64,000 nt of DNA, taken from contig JAPLUI010000127.1 in the NCBI GenBank assembly GCA_026397725.1, forward strand, positions 19,920-83,919, read 5' to 3'. Numbering within the stretch: the first letter of the stretch is position 1; every line of letters starts with the position of its first letter. Origin of the DNA: Verrucomicrobiota bacterium. GTDB taxonomy: Bacteria > Verrucomicrobiota > Verrucomicrobiia > Verrucomicrobiales > Akkermansiaceae. The position numbers and the translations under genes are program-made. This document shows positions 42,869 through 52,668 of this stretch, piece by piece. Below the pieces are notes generated by a model. That model ran no database searches. It was given only the letters and a program-made list of their open reading frames with translations, and had not been told where the DNA came from.

Positions 42869-43075
42869 CGTTTGAGTGCTTGCTTCGTCATCCTTTCTCA
42901 CGCGCCGCCCCGGCGCGATCCGATGATCCATCCACCGGCATCGCTTGTCGAGTGCCATTCTGCCAAGAAACCGAGCTTTTTCTGCCAAAAACCCCATAGA
43001 CAGACGGGAAAATCTTTGCTCGTATGAACGCCAGCGCAAGCAATGCCTTGCCCGGTTCGCGTCCATCCCGCGCCG
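42869..43075 (+). promoter_or_regulatory. Shared leader, copy 2
   Basis: Contains GAGTGCCATTCTGCC, the two motifs TTCTGCCAAGAAACC and TTCTGCCAAAAACCC with the same 22-bp period, CCATAGACAG, and GCAAGCAATGCCTTGCCCGG. It is longer on the 5' side than copy 1 (shares CTTGCTTCGTCATCCTTTCT with copy 3) and lacks the dispersed repeat core at its end. It lies between divergent genes. Confidence 0.6.
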
Positions 43076-43199
43076 CCGATGGAACTTGCGCCATCGGCAT
43101 CCCGGTCTAACATAATCAAACCCGCCAATGAACCACCGTAACACGGCCAGTCATCACGAAAACAACCAAAAATCACAACCAACAAAGGAGCAACAAACC

Positions 43200-45437
43200 A
43201 TGAAGACAACCAATCAGACAAACAGCGCCCCTCCGGGCCAAACCACTATGCCAAGGAAAATCCAGCGGAGGCGGATGGTTTGGGGGGTGATGCTGGCGGC
43301 GATGTTCCATGCGCTTCTGGGGCCCGGAACCGAAGCCAGGGCCGCCGACGTGGTTCTCGCGCAAGCGAGGGCCGATTTCAGCTCGGTCACCCCGGCCAAC
43401 GGCAACACCACCGCCGCCTGGGATGGCGGCTCGGGCATCCCCGACACCTACGGCCGCACCGTGTCAACGACCGGCTGCGGGCACTGGAACTACTATCAAT
43501 CGGACAACGCCAACCCGACGTCGGGCACTCTGGCATTGCTATCGTGGCAACCGGTTGGGAACGCCGGTAATTCAGGTTATGGCGGCACTGCGAACTTTTC
43601 CGGGTTCATGCTTCCCTCCGTTGGGGCCAGCAAGATCTTCGATGATAGCGCCAACCCGGCGGCGGACCAAGTAACCTGGCATCCTTATCTGGGTGGCCAA
43701 CCTTATGCCGTCTTGCGCTGGACCGCCGGTGCCGTTGAAGGCGGGGTGCTCCTGATCGAAGGGGCGATCGACAAGACCGGCGAGGGCGGTGATGGAAATG
43801 ATAGTTTCGCCGTCTTCGTCAATGGGGTTTCGCAATTCTCCGTGGCATCACTCCGTAACGGCGACTCACACGCATTCAGTTTTTCGCTGACCGTCAGTGC
43901 GGGCCAGAATGTGGATTTTGTGCTCGGAGGGATCTCCTTCGGCGCCAACGAGGCGAAGTTGAGCGCCACCATCTCCGGCCCTGGTCCGACGCAGGTGCCG
44001 GCGGCACCGACCGGGCTGGGCGCCACGGCTGGCAACAACACGGTCCTCCTGGGCTGGACTGCCTCAACCGGGGCAACCGGCTACAACGTGAAACGTTCCA
44101 CGACGCAAGGCACCGGATATGTGACGATCGGGACCGCGTCGTCTCCGCCGTACTTGGACAACACGGTGACCAATGGGACGCCATATTATTATGTGGTGTC
44201 GGCCACCAACACTGCGGGCGAGGGTGCCAATTCCGCGGAAGTGAGCGCGACGCCCGCGCCGGTCCTGCTCGACCAGACGATCACCTTCGCCTTGGGCTTG
44301 ACGGTGACCAAGACCCCGCTCGATGCCACGTTCGCGGATACGGCGACAGCCTCTTCGACGTTGGCGGTGACGTATTCCAGCGATAACCCAAGCGTGGCGA
44401 CGGTGGATGCCAGTGGCACGGTCACCATCACGGGGCTGGGCACGGCGCATATTCTGGCCGACCAGGCGGGCGATGCCGGCTTCAATCCCGCGCCGCAAGT
44501 GTCGCAGACGCTGAACGTGGTGCCGCGAATCCAGAACATGCATGATTACACCTTCAACGACAACGCGACCCCCGCGGGTTTCACCGTCGTTGGCAGCCCC
44601 ACCTATAGCGGCGGCCAGCTCGTCCTGGACGGAAGCGCTTGCCTCACGATGGCAACCCCGGTGACCGCCACCGACAACTTCGCGATCGAGGTCATCTGCA
44701 CGCCCACCGTCAATGACGACTTCAACTTTTCCGTTGCGCTCAACAACGGGGCCAACAATGGCTGGGGGTTGTTGCAAATCTCGGGCACCTACCTGGGTAT
44801 TGCGGAGGGCGCGGCTTACTTGAGCAGCGCCGGCCCCGCAACGCTTGGCACTCCCGTGCGGCTGGCGCTGGTCCGAGCCGGTGGGCTGACAACAGTCTAT
44901 GAGAATGGGGTGGCGGTTGGCCCCCCCTACTCCGGCTCCCGTGCGACACCCACGACGCTCACCATCGGCGCGAGCCAGAATACCACGGCTCCACTCTTTG
45001 AAGGCTTCTTCAAAGGCAACATCGACGAGGTGCGCGTGTTCACCTTCTACCCCGGCACGTTCAACCCGGCCACTGATTTGTTGACCGGCCCGACGACAGG
45101 CGGCGGCAATGCCTATGACACCTGGGCGCACCACCACGCCGGCGACGGCGCACCAAGCGATGATTACAACAACGACGGTGTTTCCAACGGGGTTGCCTAC
45201 TTCATGAACGCAACCGGCCTGGCCACCAATCCGGGCGTCGTGGGTGGCGCGGTCACCTGGCCCTATCTGAATGCTGTCACCTCCTTCGAGGTGCAAGTGT
45301 CCGACGACCTGGATATCTGGGAAAATGCCACCACGGGTGTTGACACGGCCCTGCCCCCGGACGGCCATGTGACCTACACCCTGCCAACCGGCCCCGGCAT
45401 AACGAAGCAATTCTGCCGCCTGATGGTTGTGCCGTAG
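43200..45437 (+). CDS. Large secreted protein: FN3, Ig-like, LamG-like and shared C-terminal domain
   Basis: 745 residues from ATG 43200, preceded by AAAGGAG. A long basic n-region leads to the signal helix (MVWGVMLAAMFHALLGPGTE). Then: a beta-domain (about 45-265), a fibronectin type III domain (PAAPTGLGATAGNNTVLLGW), a Big_2-like Ig domain (VTYSSDNPSVATVDASGTVT), a LamG/concanavalin-like domain (DNFAIEVICTPTVNDDFNFS to FKGNIDEVRVFTFYPGTFNP), and the shared C-terminal domain (YDTWAHHHAGDGAPSDDYNN, DGVSNGVAYFM, SFEVQVSDDLDIWENA, KQFCRLMVVP). Likely an extracellular glycan-binding or matrix protein. A hairpin lies just after the stop, and the GH172 gene follows 92 bp later. Confidence 0.8.
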   Translation: MKTTNQTNSAPPGQTTMPRKIQRRRMVWGVMLAAMFHALLGPGTEARAADVVLAQARADFSSVTPANGNTTAAWDGGSGIPDTYGRTVSTTGCGHWNYYQSDNANPTSGTLALLSWQPVGNAGNSGYGGTANFSGFMLPSVGASKIFDDSANPAADQVTWHPYLGGQPYAVLRWTAGAVEGGVLLIEGAIDKTGEGGDGNDSFAVFVNGVSQFSVASLRNGDSHAFSFSLTVSAGQNVDFVLGGISFGANEAKLSATISGPGPTQVPAAPTGLGATAGNNTVLLGWTASTGATGYNVKRSTTQGTGYVTIGTASSPPYLDNTVTNGTPYYYVVSATNTAGEGANSAEVSATPAPVLLDQTITFALGLTVTKTPLDATFADTATASSTLAVTYSSDNPSVATVDASGTVTITGLGTAHILADQAGDAGFNPAPQVSQTLNVVPRIQNMHDYTFNDNATPAGFTVVGSPTYSGGQLVLDGSACLTMATPVTATDNFAIEVICTPTVNDDFNFSVALNNGANNGWGLLQISGTYLGIAEGAAYLSSAGPATLGTPVRLALVRAGGLTTVYENGVAVGPPYSGSRATPTTLTIGASQNTTAPLFEGFFKGNIDEVRVFTFYPGTFNPATDLLTGPTTGGGNAYDTWAHHHAGDGAPSDDYNNDGVSNGVAYFMNATGLATNPGVVGGAVTWPYLNAVTSFEVQVSDDLDIWENATTGVDTALPPDGHVTYTLPTGPGITKQFCRLMVVP

Positions 45438-45448
45438 GATCGTCCCGT

Positions 45449-45474
45449 TCCGGAGTTTTTGGTTTTTCTCCGGA
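45449..45474 (+). terminator. Hairpin after the LamG-type gene
   Basis: TCCGGAG (45449-45455), T-rich 12-base loop, CTCCGGA (45468-45474), starting 12 bp after the stop. There is no trailing T-run, so termination is possible but not certain. Confidence 0.45.
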
Positions 45475-45528
45475 CTCCAGCGGGGTCGCCGGTGCGCAAC
45501 GGCGGCCCCAAAATTTCCTGAAAAGGCA

Positions 45529-48402
45529 ATGCCAACTTCCAAACGTCCGCGGTCTTCCGTGCTGCTTGCCACCGCAGCCGCCATCGCTTTGTCCGCCCCC
45601 TGCCTGCGGGCCGCGGACGACGTCACCTTCACCTCGCTGCTGGCGGAGATGGTGGACCGCACGGTGGTGACCCATCCGCCGGCCCATCCCTACCGCATGT
45701 TGGAGGCAAGCAGCCATGACCGGGCCTCGGTCACGCCGAGTGATCCCGTCGGCTGGTTTGCCAACAACGATTCGAACCAGGTCATCCGCTACGAGACCAA
45801 CCAAGGCCGGACCGAAGCGGTGATGATGGAACACACCGGCCCCGGCGTGATCACCCGCATCTGGACTCCTTACTTCTACTTCGATTATAACAAGCGCGTC
45901 GGCACGAATCTCCGCATCTATATCGATGGCGAAACCACGCCGCGTTTAACCACCAATCTGATCGACCTGGTGCGCGGCAGCGGGCCGGTGCCCGCGCCGT
46001 TTGGCCAGACCACCACGCGGGCCGGTTGCCTCTACCTGCCGATCCCGTTCCGCCAAAGCATCAAGATCACCCAGGAAAACGCGGCGTTCTACTATCAGAT
46101 CCACTACCGAACCTACGCGGCCGGAACCACGGTGGAGTCGTTTGCCCCGTCGTTTCTGACAACCTATCAGTCGCTGCTCGGGAGCACCGGGGCGGAATTG
46201 ACCAATCCGTCACCCTTCACGGCTGGCACGGCGGTCCCATTCAACCAAGTGATCGCGGCCCGCCAGAGCGCGTTGGTGGAACTGCCGGCGGGGCCATCCG
46301 CCGTCCGCCACCTGCAATTCCGCCTGCAGGCGAGCAACCTTGCACAGGCGTTGCGCTCGACAGTGCTGGAGATGAGTTTCGACGACGAATCCACCATTTG
46401 GTGTCCGCTGGGGGATTTTTTCAGCAATGCCAACGGGATCGATCCCTATCACATGTGGGAGCGCGAGATGCAGGCCGACGGCACGATGATCTGCCGCTGG
46501 ATCATGCCCTATCAAACACGCGCCAACATCCGCATCCACAATCTGGCCGGCGCACCTGTTAGCGTGGCGTTGCTGGCCCGCGTCGCGCCGTGGACCTGGA
46601 CTCCCGATTCGTTCCATTTCCACACCCACTGGTGGACCGACGTGCCATATTCGCCGCGCCCGCAGCGGGATATGAATTTCGTCGAGGTGCAGGGTGCCGG
46701 CATCCATGTCGGCGACAGCTTTATCGTGCTCAATCCGCTGTGGTCGTGGTGGGGCGAAGGCGATGAGAAAATCTATGCCGATGATGATCTCAACCCGCCG
46801 GCCTTTCCATCGCAATTCGGCACCGGCACGGAGGATTATTATGGCTGGGCGGGCGGGGTGGTGCCGACGCGGGCAGATGAGTTCAGCACGCCCTTCGTGG
46901 CCAATGTCCGCGTCGGCGGCCAGACACGCGACTGGTCGGGCGAACCCTACACCCACGGATATAACATTTGTTCGCGTAGCCGCAGCCTCGATGCCATTCC
47001 CTTCACCAACCGTTTCAAGTTCGACATCGAAGCCTATAACATGATCGACACGGCGGACGCATGGCTGCAATACGCGCTGGTTTCCCACTGGTATGGCGCG
47101 CCCGGCGTGACCCATAACCGCCCGCCCCTGCCGGATGCCGCAGCGGCTGCGGTTCCGCAAACCGAGGATGTGGCGGCCTATGCCGCCAGCGGCGGCGGAA
47201 CCGGAATCGTGGCACCGCTGATTGCCTCGGACTATCGCTTTCCAGGCACCGTGGCTGCCACTGTCGCCGAACCGGTCAGCGCCAATGGCGCAACCGCCCC
47301 AGCCCTGGCCTTCCGCAACTCCGGCGACACCCAGCCGGTCTATGCGGGCCGCAGTCCCAATGGCGGCGCGGTCACCGGCTTCCCTAACACTTCCGCGGGC
47401 TTCACCGGCAGCGGTTATCTATCATCCGGCAATGGCGGCGGCCAGCTCTCCATGGAAACCGGCGCATCGTTCGGCGTGGAAACATGGGCCCGCATCGACT
47501 CCATTGACGGCTTCGATTTCATCTGGAGCAATGGCGAAGGCGGCGGCGCCTTGACCGCTGGCCCCATGACCGGTCTGGGTCTTTTCGTCCAGGACGGCAA
47601 ATTCAATGTCATTGGTCACGGACAGGCCATCACCGCATCGCAGGCGTCCGTATCGCTCGGAACGTGGACCCATCTGGCGGTGATCCGCGATGGCGGAGTA
47701 ACCAGGCTTTATGTCAATGGCGTGCTCGACACGCCAGCAGCGGCAGGTTTCGCCAGCACCTCCGGAAATCCCGGCGGCAGTCTGGACATCGGCGGCGCCC
47801 TGAACGATGGAACCAACGGTTCGCTGCACGGACAGGTCGCCTTCCTCCGCTACTTCACATTTACCCCCGGATCGTTCAATCCCGCCACCAACCTCTCGCT
47901 CACCGCCCCGCAACCGCCACCCGTTTCGCCGCCCTCCGCTTTCTCCGCGTGGATCGACACCTTCACGCAACTCGCTCTGGCGGACAGGGCCGCCACCGCC
48001 GACCCCGATGGTGACTGGATTCCGAACTTCATCGAGTTCGCACTCAAAGGTGACCCGACGGACGCCTCCTCGAAAGGTCTAACCACCCTTGCCACACGGG
48101 ATCTCACCGGGCCAACAGGGCGGGAACTGACGCTCACTCTCGCCGTGCGCGCCGGGGCACGGTTCTCCGGCACTCCCTCACCGTCCGCCACCATCGACGG
48201 CATCCGCTATATGATTGAAGGAAGTCTGGACCTCGATTCGTTTGATGCCAGCGTGATCGAAGCTCCGCTTGCCCTTGCCCCGTCCGTCACCGGCCTCCCT
48301 GATCTTGGAAACAGCGGCTGGGAATACCATACCTTCATCCTCCAGGGGTCCGACGGACTCCCCGGCAAGGGCTTTCTCCGCGTGAAAATCACCCAACCGT
48401 GA
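45529..48402 (+). CDS. Secreted GH172 (DUF2961) enzyme with LamG-like and C-terminal sorting-like domains
   Basis: 957 residues from ATG 45529 (signal peptide LLATAAAIALSAPCLRAADD). The DUF2961/GH172 region covers about 25-560: GWFANNDSNQVIRYETNQGR, HTGPGVITRIWTPYFYFDYN, NLRIYIDGETTPRL, PIPFRQSIKI and FGTGTEDYYGWA near residue 433, whose Glu matches a catalytic residue in characterised members acting on D-arabinofuranosyl or fructofuranosyl linkages. A LamG-like domain follows (about 620-790: GASFGVETWARIDSIDGFDF) and then a C-terminal domain with DPDGDWIPNFIEFALKG ending GKGFLRVKITQP. The end overlaps the next frame as GTGA. Confidence 0.85.
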   Translation: MPTSKRPRSSVLLATAAAIALSAPCLRAADDVTFTSLLAEMVDRTVVTHPPAHPYRMLEASSHDRASVTPSDPVGWFANNDSNQVIRYETNQGRTEAVMMEHTGPGVITRIWTPYFYFDYNKRVGTNLRIYIDGETTPRLTTNLIDLVRGSGPVPAPFGQTTTRAGCLYLPIPFRQSIKITQENAAFYYQIHYRTYAAGTTVESFAPSFLTTYQSLLGSTGAELTNPSPFTAGTAVPFNQVIAARQSALVELPAGPSAVRHLQFRLQASNLAQALRSTVLEMSFDDESTIWCPLGDFFSNANGIDPYHMWEREMQADGTMICRWIMPYQTRANIRIHNLAGAPVSVALLARVAPWTWTPDSFHFHTHWWTDVPYSPRPQRDMNFVEVQGAGIHVGDSFIVLNPLWSWWGEGDEKIYADDDLNPPAFPSQFGTGTEDYYGWAGGVVPTRADEFSTPFVANVRVGGQTRDWSGEPYTHGYNICSRSRSLDAIPFTNRFKFDIEAYNMIDTADAWLQYALVSHWYGAPGVTHNRPPLPDAAAAAVPQTEDVAAYAASGGGTGIVAPLIASDYRFPGTVAATVAEPVSANGATAPALAFRNSGDTQPVYAGRSPNGGAVTGFPNTSAGFTGSGYLSSGNGGGQLSMETGASFGVETWARIDSIDGFDFIWSNGEGGGALTAGPMTGLGLFVQDGKFNVIGHGQAITASQASVSLGTWTHLAVIRDGGVTRLYVNGVLDTPAAAGFASTSGNPGGSLDIGGALNDGTNGSLHGQVAFLRYFTFTPGSFNPATNLSLTAPQPPPVSPPSAFSAWIDTFTQLALADRAATADPDGDWIPNFIEFALKGDPTDASSKGLTTLATRDLTGPTGRELTLTLAVRAGARFSGTPSPSATIDGIRYMIEGSLDLDSFDASVIEAPLALAPSVTGLPDLGNSGWEYHTFILQGSDGLPGKGFLRVKITQP

Positions 48403-49811
48403 CATTCCCCCATGCAACCTCGCATATCCGGATCTATGCCGCCTCAACCCATCCCGTGAACCAACCCAACCCTCCATCCTTGATCTATCAACTTTCAAGC
48501 GCCCGCCCGAATTCATGCCAACCGCAAGCACTCCACAACCTGCGATCAATCGCCTCAGGTGTGATCGCCCTGCTCTTCGCCTGCGGCGCTGTGGCGGCGG
48601 ATGCGCCGAAGACGGCGGATGCGGTCCAACCGCGCATCGTTAATCTATACAACTTCATCTGGAATTCCGACTGCCGTGTGCAAAACTCGGAAGAGGTGTT
48701 GTACGAGGCGACGCGCCAGCAGATAGAACTGATCAAGCCCACCCACATGCCTGCGACCTGGGCGCTGCAATATGATGCGTTGATCAACCCCAGGTATCAA
48801 AAGCTCCTCAAAGAGCAACTCGGGCCGCAGGACGAGATCGGAGCCTGGTGGGAGCTGCCGCGCCAATTGGTGCAGAAGGCCGGACTGAAATGGCGCGGCC
48901 ATGACCACGACTGGGATTGGTCGGCAAATATCGGGTTTTCGCCCGGCTATGCGCCCGACGAGCGGCGCAAGCTGGTGGACGTCTACATGGCGGACTTCAA
49001 GGCGATTTACGGCTACTATCCGAAATCGGTCGGCTCATGGTTCATTGATGAGGTCACCCTCGAGCACATGGTCAGGAAGTATGGCATTGTCGCTTCCTGC
49101 AATTGCAAGGACCAGGTCGGCACCGATGGTTACACGTTGTGGGGCGGCTATTGGAACCAAGCCTACTACCCAAGCCGTCTCAATGCGTACATGCCCGCCC
49201 AGACCAAGGACGGGCAGATCGACGTGCCGGTGTTCCGGATGCTGGGCAGCGATCCTATCTATCAATACGGCCGGGTCAACGGCATGTTCACCCTTGAGCC
49301 GGTTTACTCCGGTGCCGGCGGCTCGGCGGCGTGGGTCGGCTGGTTCATGAAGAGCCTCATCCAACAACCGTGCCTGGCCTTCGCTTATACTCAGGCCGGC
49401 CAGGAAAATTCGTTCGGCTGGGACGGCATGAAAGCGGGCCTGACGATGCAGGTGGCGCTGTTGGAAAAGCAGGAGAAAGCAGGGGAGATCCAGGTCATGA
49501 CATTGGCACAGGCGGGCAAGTGGTTCAAGAGCCGCTACCCGCTGACGCCACCCACCTCGATGGTTTGCCTGGATGATTGGAGAGACCAGAACCGCAAGAC
49601 AGTTTGGTATAACAATCAGTCAGCCGCTGACTGGTGGTGGCTCTTTGGTCATGGTTTGCCGCGAGGCAAATGTCACCTGCACGGGGGTCGATGGCCAGGG
49701 CAAGCCCTTGCACTGGGCATGGGACATGCTCGGCGGCGACCCGCTGAAAGCCGCCGTGCGCAAGGTGGCTGCGAGCGCAATTATCTATCAGTCAGGCGGA
49801 GCGGACTATGA
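48399..49811 (+). CDS. Conserved secreted protein of unknown function, 3' end frameshifted
   Basis: From a GTG overlapping the GH172 stop (a later GTG at 48456 is equally possible), a hydrophobic segment (GVIALLFACGAVAAD) precedes a mature protein with NLYNFIWNSDCRVQNSEEVL, TWALQYDALINPRYQKLLKE, GYYPKSVGSWFIDEVTLEHM and LGGYWNQAY-like repeats. The order of His, Asp and Trp motifs resembles NodB/polysaccharide deacetylase-like barrels of secreted verrucomicrobial proteins; activity is unknown. After VWYNNQSAADWWWLFGHG the frame goes into unrelated sequence, while the natural C-terminus continues in another frame (49573-49920). The gene is thus broken or mis-sequenced near 49640, probably with a deletion. 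Confidence 0.68.
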   Translation: MTFPHATSHIRIYAASTHPVNQPNPPSLIYQLSSARPNSCQPQALHNLRSIASGVIALLFACGAVAADAPKTADAVQPRIVNLYNFIWNSDCRVQNSEEVLYEATRQQIELIKPTHMPATWALQYDALINPRYQKLLKEQLGPQDEIGAWWELPRQLVQKAGLKWRGHDHDWDWSANIGFSPGYAPDERRKLVDVYMADFKAIYGYYPKSVGSWFIDEVTLEHMVRKYGIVASCNCKDQVGTDGYTLWGGYWNQAYYPSRLNAYMPAQTKDGQIDVPVFRMLGSDPIYQYGRVNGMFTLEPVYSGAGGSAAWVGWFMKSLIQQPCLAFAYTQAGQENSFGWDGMKAGLTMQVALLEKQEKAGEIQVMTLAQAGKWFKSRYPLTPPTSMVCLDDWRDQNRKTVWYNNQSAADWWWLFGHGLPRGKCHLHGGRWPGQALALGMGHARRRPAESRRAQGGCERNYLSVRRSGL

Positions 49812-49920
49812 ACTCAGGCTGCCGGTCAATGGCGGCACCTTCCAACAACTGCCCACCGGTGCCATCCGGATCCTGCCCAACAGTTCGGGACAACTCGTTC
49901 TATCGCTGGGCGGCCTATGA
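49573..49920 (+). pseudogene. Out-of-frame C-terminal part of the preceding gene
   Basis: From about 49645 this frame reads REANVTCTGVDGQGKPLHWA, then WDMLGGDPLKAAVRKVAASA, and ends in the beta-strand LPNSSGQLVLSLGGL. It is the natural end of the protein starting at 48399, displaced by the frameshift/deletion near 49640. Confidence 0.6.
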
Positions 49921-49938
49921 GTCCCGCCCCCCCGATTC

Positions 49939-50176
49939 ATGCACGCCGATCCGGATCTAACCATCCATGCCAGGGCATTGCTCTCCGCCCTGACCATCCT
50001 CTGCGGCACCGCGGTCTCATTACAAGGTGACAGATGAAAAGTATGTGGGTAATGTCTATGAAAAAGGCGATCACGGCATGGGCCTTGGCGGCAGCCCTGC
50101 CGACCCGGCCAAATGCCACGACTGGACCCGCGATTGCGCCTCCTGGCTCAAGGTCGAAGGCTTCGGGCGCAAATAG
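49939..50176 (+). pseudogene. Core-deleted alpha/beta-hydrolase esterase
   Basis: The 5' part from ATG 49939 encodes a signal-peptide-like segment (IHARALLSALTILCGTAVSL). The frame then changes to an esterase C-terminus: VYEKGDHGMGLGGSPADPAK, then WTRDCASWLKVEGFGRK and a stop at 50176. HGMGLG with its upstream acidic residue is the catalytic-His end of acetylxylan-esterase-like alpha/beta-hydrolases. The roughly 250 residues with the nucleophile Ser and Asp are missing. Only the two ends of the gene remain, as in other remnants of this window. Confidence 0.65.
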
Positions 50177-50240
50177 GGGCGCGTGGCGGCAGCCCGTGGG
50201 TTTCCGCGTGTTCCTGCCACCATCGGGCAGAGCCCCTCCG

Positions 50241-50523
50241 CCCGTTTGAGCGCTTGCTTCGTCATCCTTTCTCAAGCGCCGCCTCGGCGCGATCCGATGA
50301 TCCATCCACCGGCACCGCTTGTCGAGTGCCATTCTGCCAAAAAACCGATGATTTTCTGCCAAAAACCCCATAGACGGACGGAAAAATCCTTGCTTGTCTG
50401 AACGCCGCCGCAAGCAATGCCTTTCCCGGTTCGCGTCCAGCGCGCGCCGCCCACCGGTCCGGCCACCGGCTCTTTCAACCATCTTCACCCCAAGAGCAAA
50501 TTCCAACCAACAAGAACAACGCC
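50241..50523 (+). promoter_or_regulatory. Shared leader, copy 3 (with boundary repeat copy 7)
   Basis: Same order as in copies 1 and 2: CTTGCTTCGTCATCCTTTCT, two TTCTGCCAAAAA motifs with 22-bp period, CCATAGACGG, GCAAGCAATGCC. The last 80 bp (ACCGGTCCGGCCACCGGCTC to the start codon) differ from copy 1 at only a few positions. Confidence 0.65.
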
Positions 50524-52668
50524 ATGAAAACATCGGATATCGTCAAGTCCACAAGGCCTCATCTCAAGCACCGTGCCCTGCCGCTGGCAGCCCTGGCACT
50601 CATGGCCTTCGCCTCCAGCGCAGCAGCCGCGCCTCTCTATCAGGAATCGTTCGCCACCCCCTGCGCCTCTGCCGACTTCTCCGCGACCTATCCCGGGTTC
50701 ACCAAGTCCGGGCCCGCGGTGAATGTGGACGTCGCAGGCTACGCCAGCACCGATTCGGCAGCCGGCTCCGGTGGTCTCTGGCGGACCATGCCGGAGTCCA
50801 TGCCGATATACGACTGGGCCTTGCCGCTGACGGTTTCCGCGGAGATCGGGGCGAATGGTACCAACGGCGGGCAGAGCATCGGGGTGTTCTTCGGCAATGC
50901 CTCCGGCTTGGCCACTGCGGGCATCACGTTCCGGCCATTCATTCCGAGTGTTCCTAACGGGGCGAATGTCGAATCCGCCAACGGGAACAACAGGGGTCAA
51001 TTCGGGATCGGGAGCAACAGTGCAATCGACCCCGGTGTGGTGGGCGGAGGTGTCTTGACCAAGATCTCTCTCACCATTCGGGAGAATGCCGGGAACTCCG
51101 CGTTGTTCGATTGGCTGGCAAAGGTCAATGATGTGGAAGTATGGACCGGCGGCACCAGCGGCTGGCATCTGGGTATAAACAAGAACAAGCTGAATGCCGG
51201 TGGCGGCCTGAGCACCTTCGGCCTGGGTTATGACGGCATGACGCCGCGCATTGACAACCTGACCCTGGAACTGGCCGGCACTGTCACCACCATGGACACC
51301 ACCACCACCGTGGTCAGCTCGAATAACCCGTCCACCTTTGGCGATGCGGTCACCTTCATCGCCACCATCGCCCCGGTCAGCGGCGTGCTGGTGCCCGTCG
51401 GTTCGGTCCAGTTCAAGGTGGATGGCACGAACTTGAATTCCCCGGTCCCCGTCACCCTTGGTGGCATTGCGACCACCGGCACCACGGCGATCCCCATCGT
51501 CGGCTCGCCGCACGAGGTCACTGCGGTCTTCACCCCCGCAACCGGCAGCTTCAACACCAGCACCGGCACCCTGAGCGGCGGCCAGACGGTCCTCACCCGC
51601 AGCGGCCCACCCGCGCCTCCTCTCTATCAGGAATCGTTCAGCACCTCCTGCACCTCTACCGCCTTCTCCGGTAACTATTCCGGTTTCAGCCAGTCCGGGC
51701 CTGCGGTGAATGTGAATGCCGATGGCTACGCCAGCACCGATTCGCAAGGCTCCGGTGGTCTCTGGCGGACCATGCCGGTATATGACTGGTCCGGGCCGCT
51801 GACGATTTCCGCGCAGATCGGGGCGGCGGATGGCAGCGGCGGGAATAGCATCGGGGTGTTCTTCGGCAATGCCTCCGGCTTGGCCGCTGCGGGCATCACG
51901 TTCCGGCCATTCATTCCAAGTGATACTAACGGGGCGTATGTCGGAACCTCCAACGGGAACAATCGGGGTTCATTCGGGCTCGGGGGCAACACTGCAATTG
52001 CCCCCGGTGTGGTGGACGGAGGCGCCTTGACCAAGATCTCTTTCACAATTCGGCAGAATGCCGGGAACCCCTTGTTGTTCGATTGGCTGGCAAAGGTCAA
52101 TGATACGGAAGTATGGACCGCCGTTGCATACGGCGGCACCGGCACCAGTGGCTGGCATCTGGGAATACCCAAGAACGCGCTGGGGGGAAGCCTGAGTACC
52201 TTCGGCCTGGGTTATGACGGCATGACGCCGCGCATCGACAACCTGACACTGGAGGGGCCCGTGAGTGCCCCGCCCGCCGGCAGCTACGATGCCTGGGCCG
52301 GCAGCCCAGACGGATACGGCCTCACCGGTGATAACGCCTTACGTGGTGCCGACCCGGATGGCGACGGCTTCACCAACCTTCAGGAGTTCCTCTTCGGCAC
52401 CGCGCCGGTCGCCGGCAACGGCACCTTGGTGGCGAGCGAAACAGTCGGCGGAGATCTCGTCCTGCACTGGCTGCAACGTTCAAGCGGCTGCAGTTATCTG
52501 CTCCAGGAAAGCATCACCATGGGTGCAGGCGATTGGATCACCAGCGTGATCGTGTCGGTACCCGACGTCGATCAAAGCGGCGTACCCACCGGCTATGAAC
52601 GCTACAAGGCGACCATCCCCATCGGCGTCGCACGGAAGTTCTTCCGCGTGGAGGGTACGGAGAACTGA
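50524..52668 (+). CDS. Secreted modular surface protein with tandem jelly-roll domains (constant-end type 2)
   Basis: 714 residues. The signal peptide (ALPLAALALMAFASSAAAAP) and preceding 20 residues match the protein at 38256. The middle is different: two homologous domains (PLYQESFATPCASADFSATY and PLYQESFSTSCTSTAFSGNY, each with SGGLWRTMP, IGVFFGNASGLA, GYDGMTPRIDNLTLE) around one Ig-like domain (TTTTVVSSNNPSTFGDAVTF) related to those of the 32703 protein. The C-terminal domain (YDAWAGSPDGYGLTGDNALR, GADPDGDGFTNLQEFLFG, ARKFFRVEGTEN) is nearly identical at DNA level to that of 38256. Probably an extracellular binding or matrix protein; a chimeric origin is likely. Confidence 0.78.
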   Translation: MKTSDIVKSTRPHLKHRALPLAALALMAFASSAAAAPLYQESFATPCASADFSATYPGFTKSGPAVNVDVAGYASTDSAAGSGGLWRTMPESMPIYDWALPLTVSAEIGANGTNGGQSIGVFFGNASGLATAGITFRPFIPSVPNGANVESANGNNRGQFGIGSNSAIDPGVVGGGVLTKISLTIRENAGNSALFDWLAKVNDVEVWTGGTSGWHLGINKNKLNAGGGLSTFGLGYDGMTPRIDNLTLELAGTVTTMDTTTTVVSSNNPSTFGDAVTFIATIAPVSGVLVPVGSVQFKVDGTNLNSPVPVTLGGIATTGTTAIPIVGSPHEVTAVFTPATGSFNTSTGTLSGGQTVLTRSGPPAPPLYQESFSTSCTSTAFSGNYSGFSQSGPAVNVNADGYASTDSQGSGGLWRTMPVYDWSGPLTISAQIGAADGSGGNSIGVFFGNASGLAAAGITFRPFIPSDTNGAYVGTSNGNNRGSFGLGGNTAIAPGVVDGGALTKISFTIRQNAGNPLLFDWLAKVNDTEVWTAVAYGGTGTSGWHLGIPKNALGGSLSTFGLGYDGMTPRIDNLTLEGPVSAPPAGSYDAWAGSPDGYGLTGDNALRGADPDGDGFTNLQEFLFGTAPVAGNGTLVASETVGGDLVLHWLQRSSGCSYLLQESITMGAGDWITSVIVSVPDVDQSGVPTGYERYKATIPIGVARKFFRVEGTEN

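Noticed and set aside
45900..47200. Long minus-strand open frame opposite the GH172 gene
   Set aside because: Antisense shadow typical of GC-rich genes; no family features, while the plus strand has a clear GH172 enzyme.
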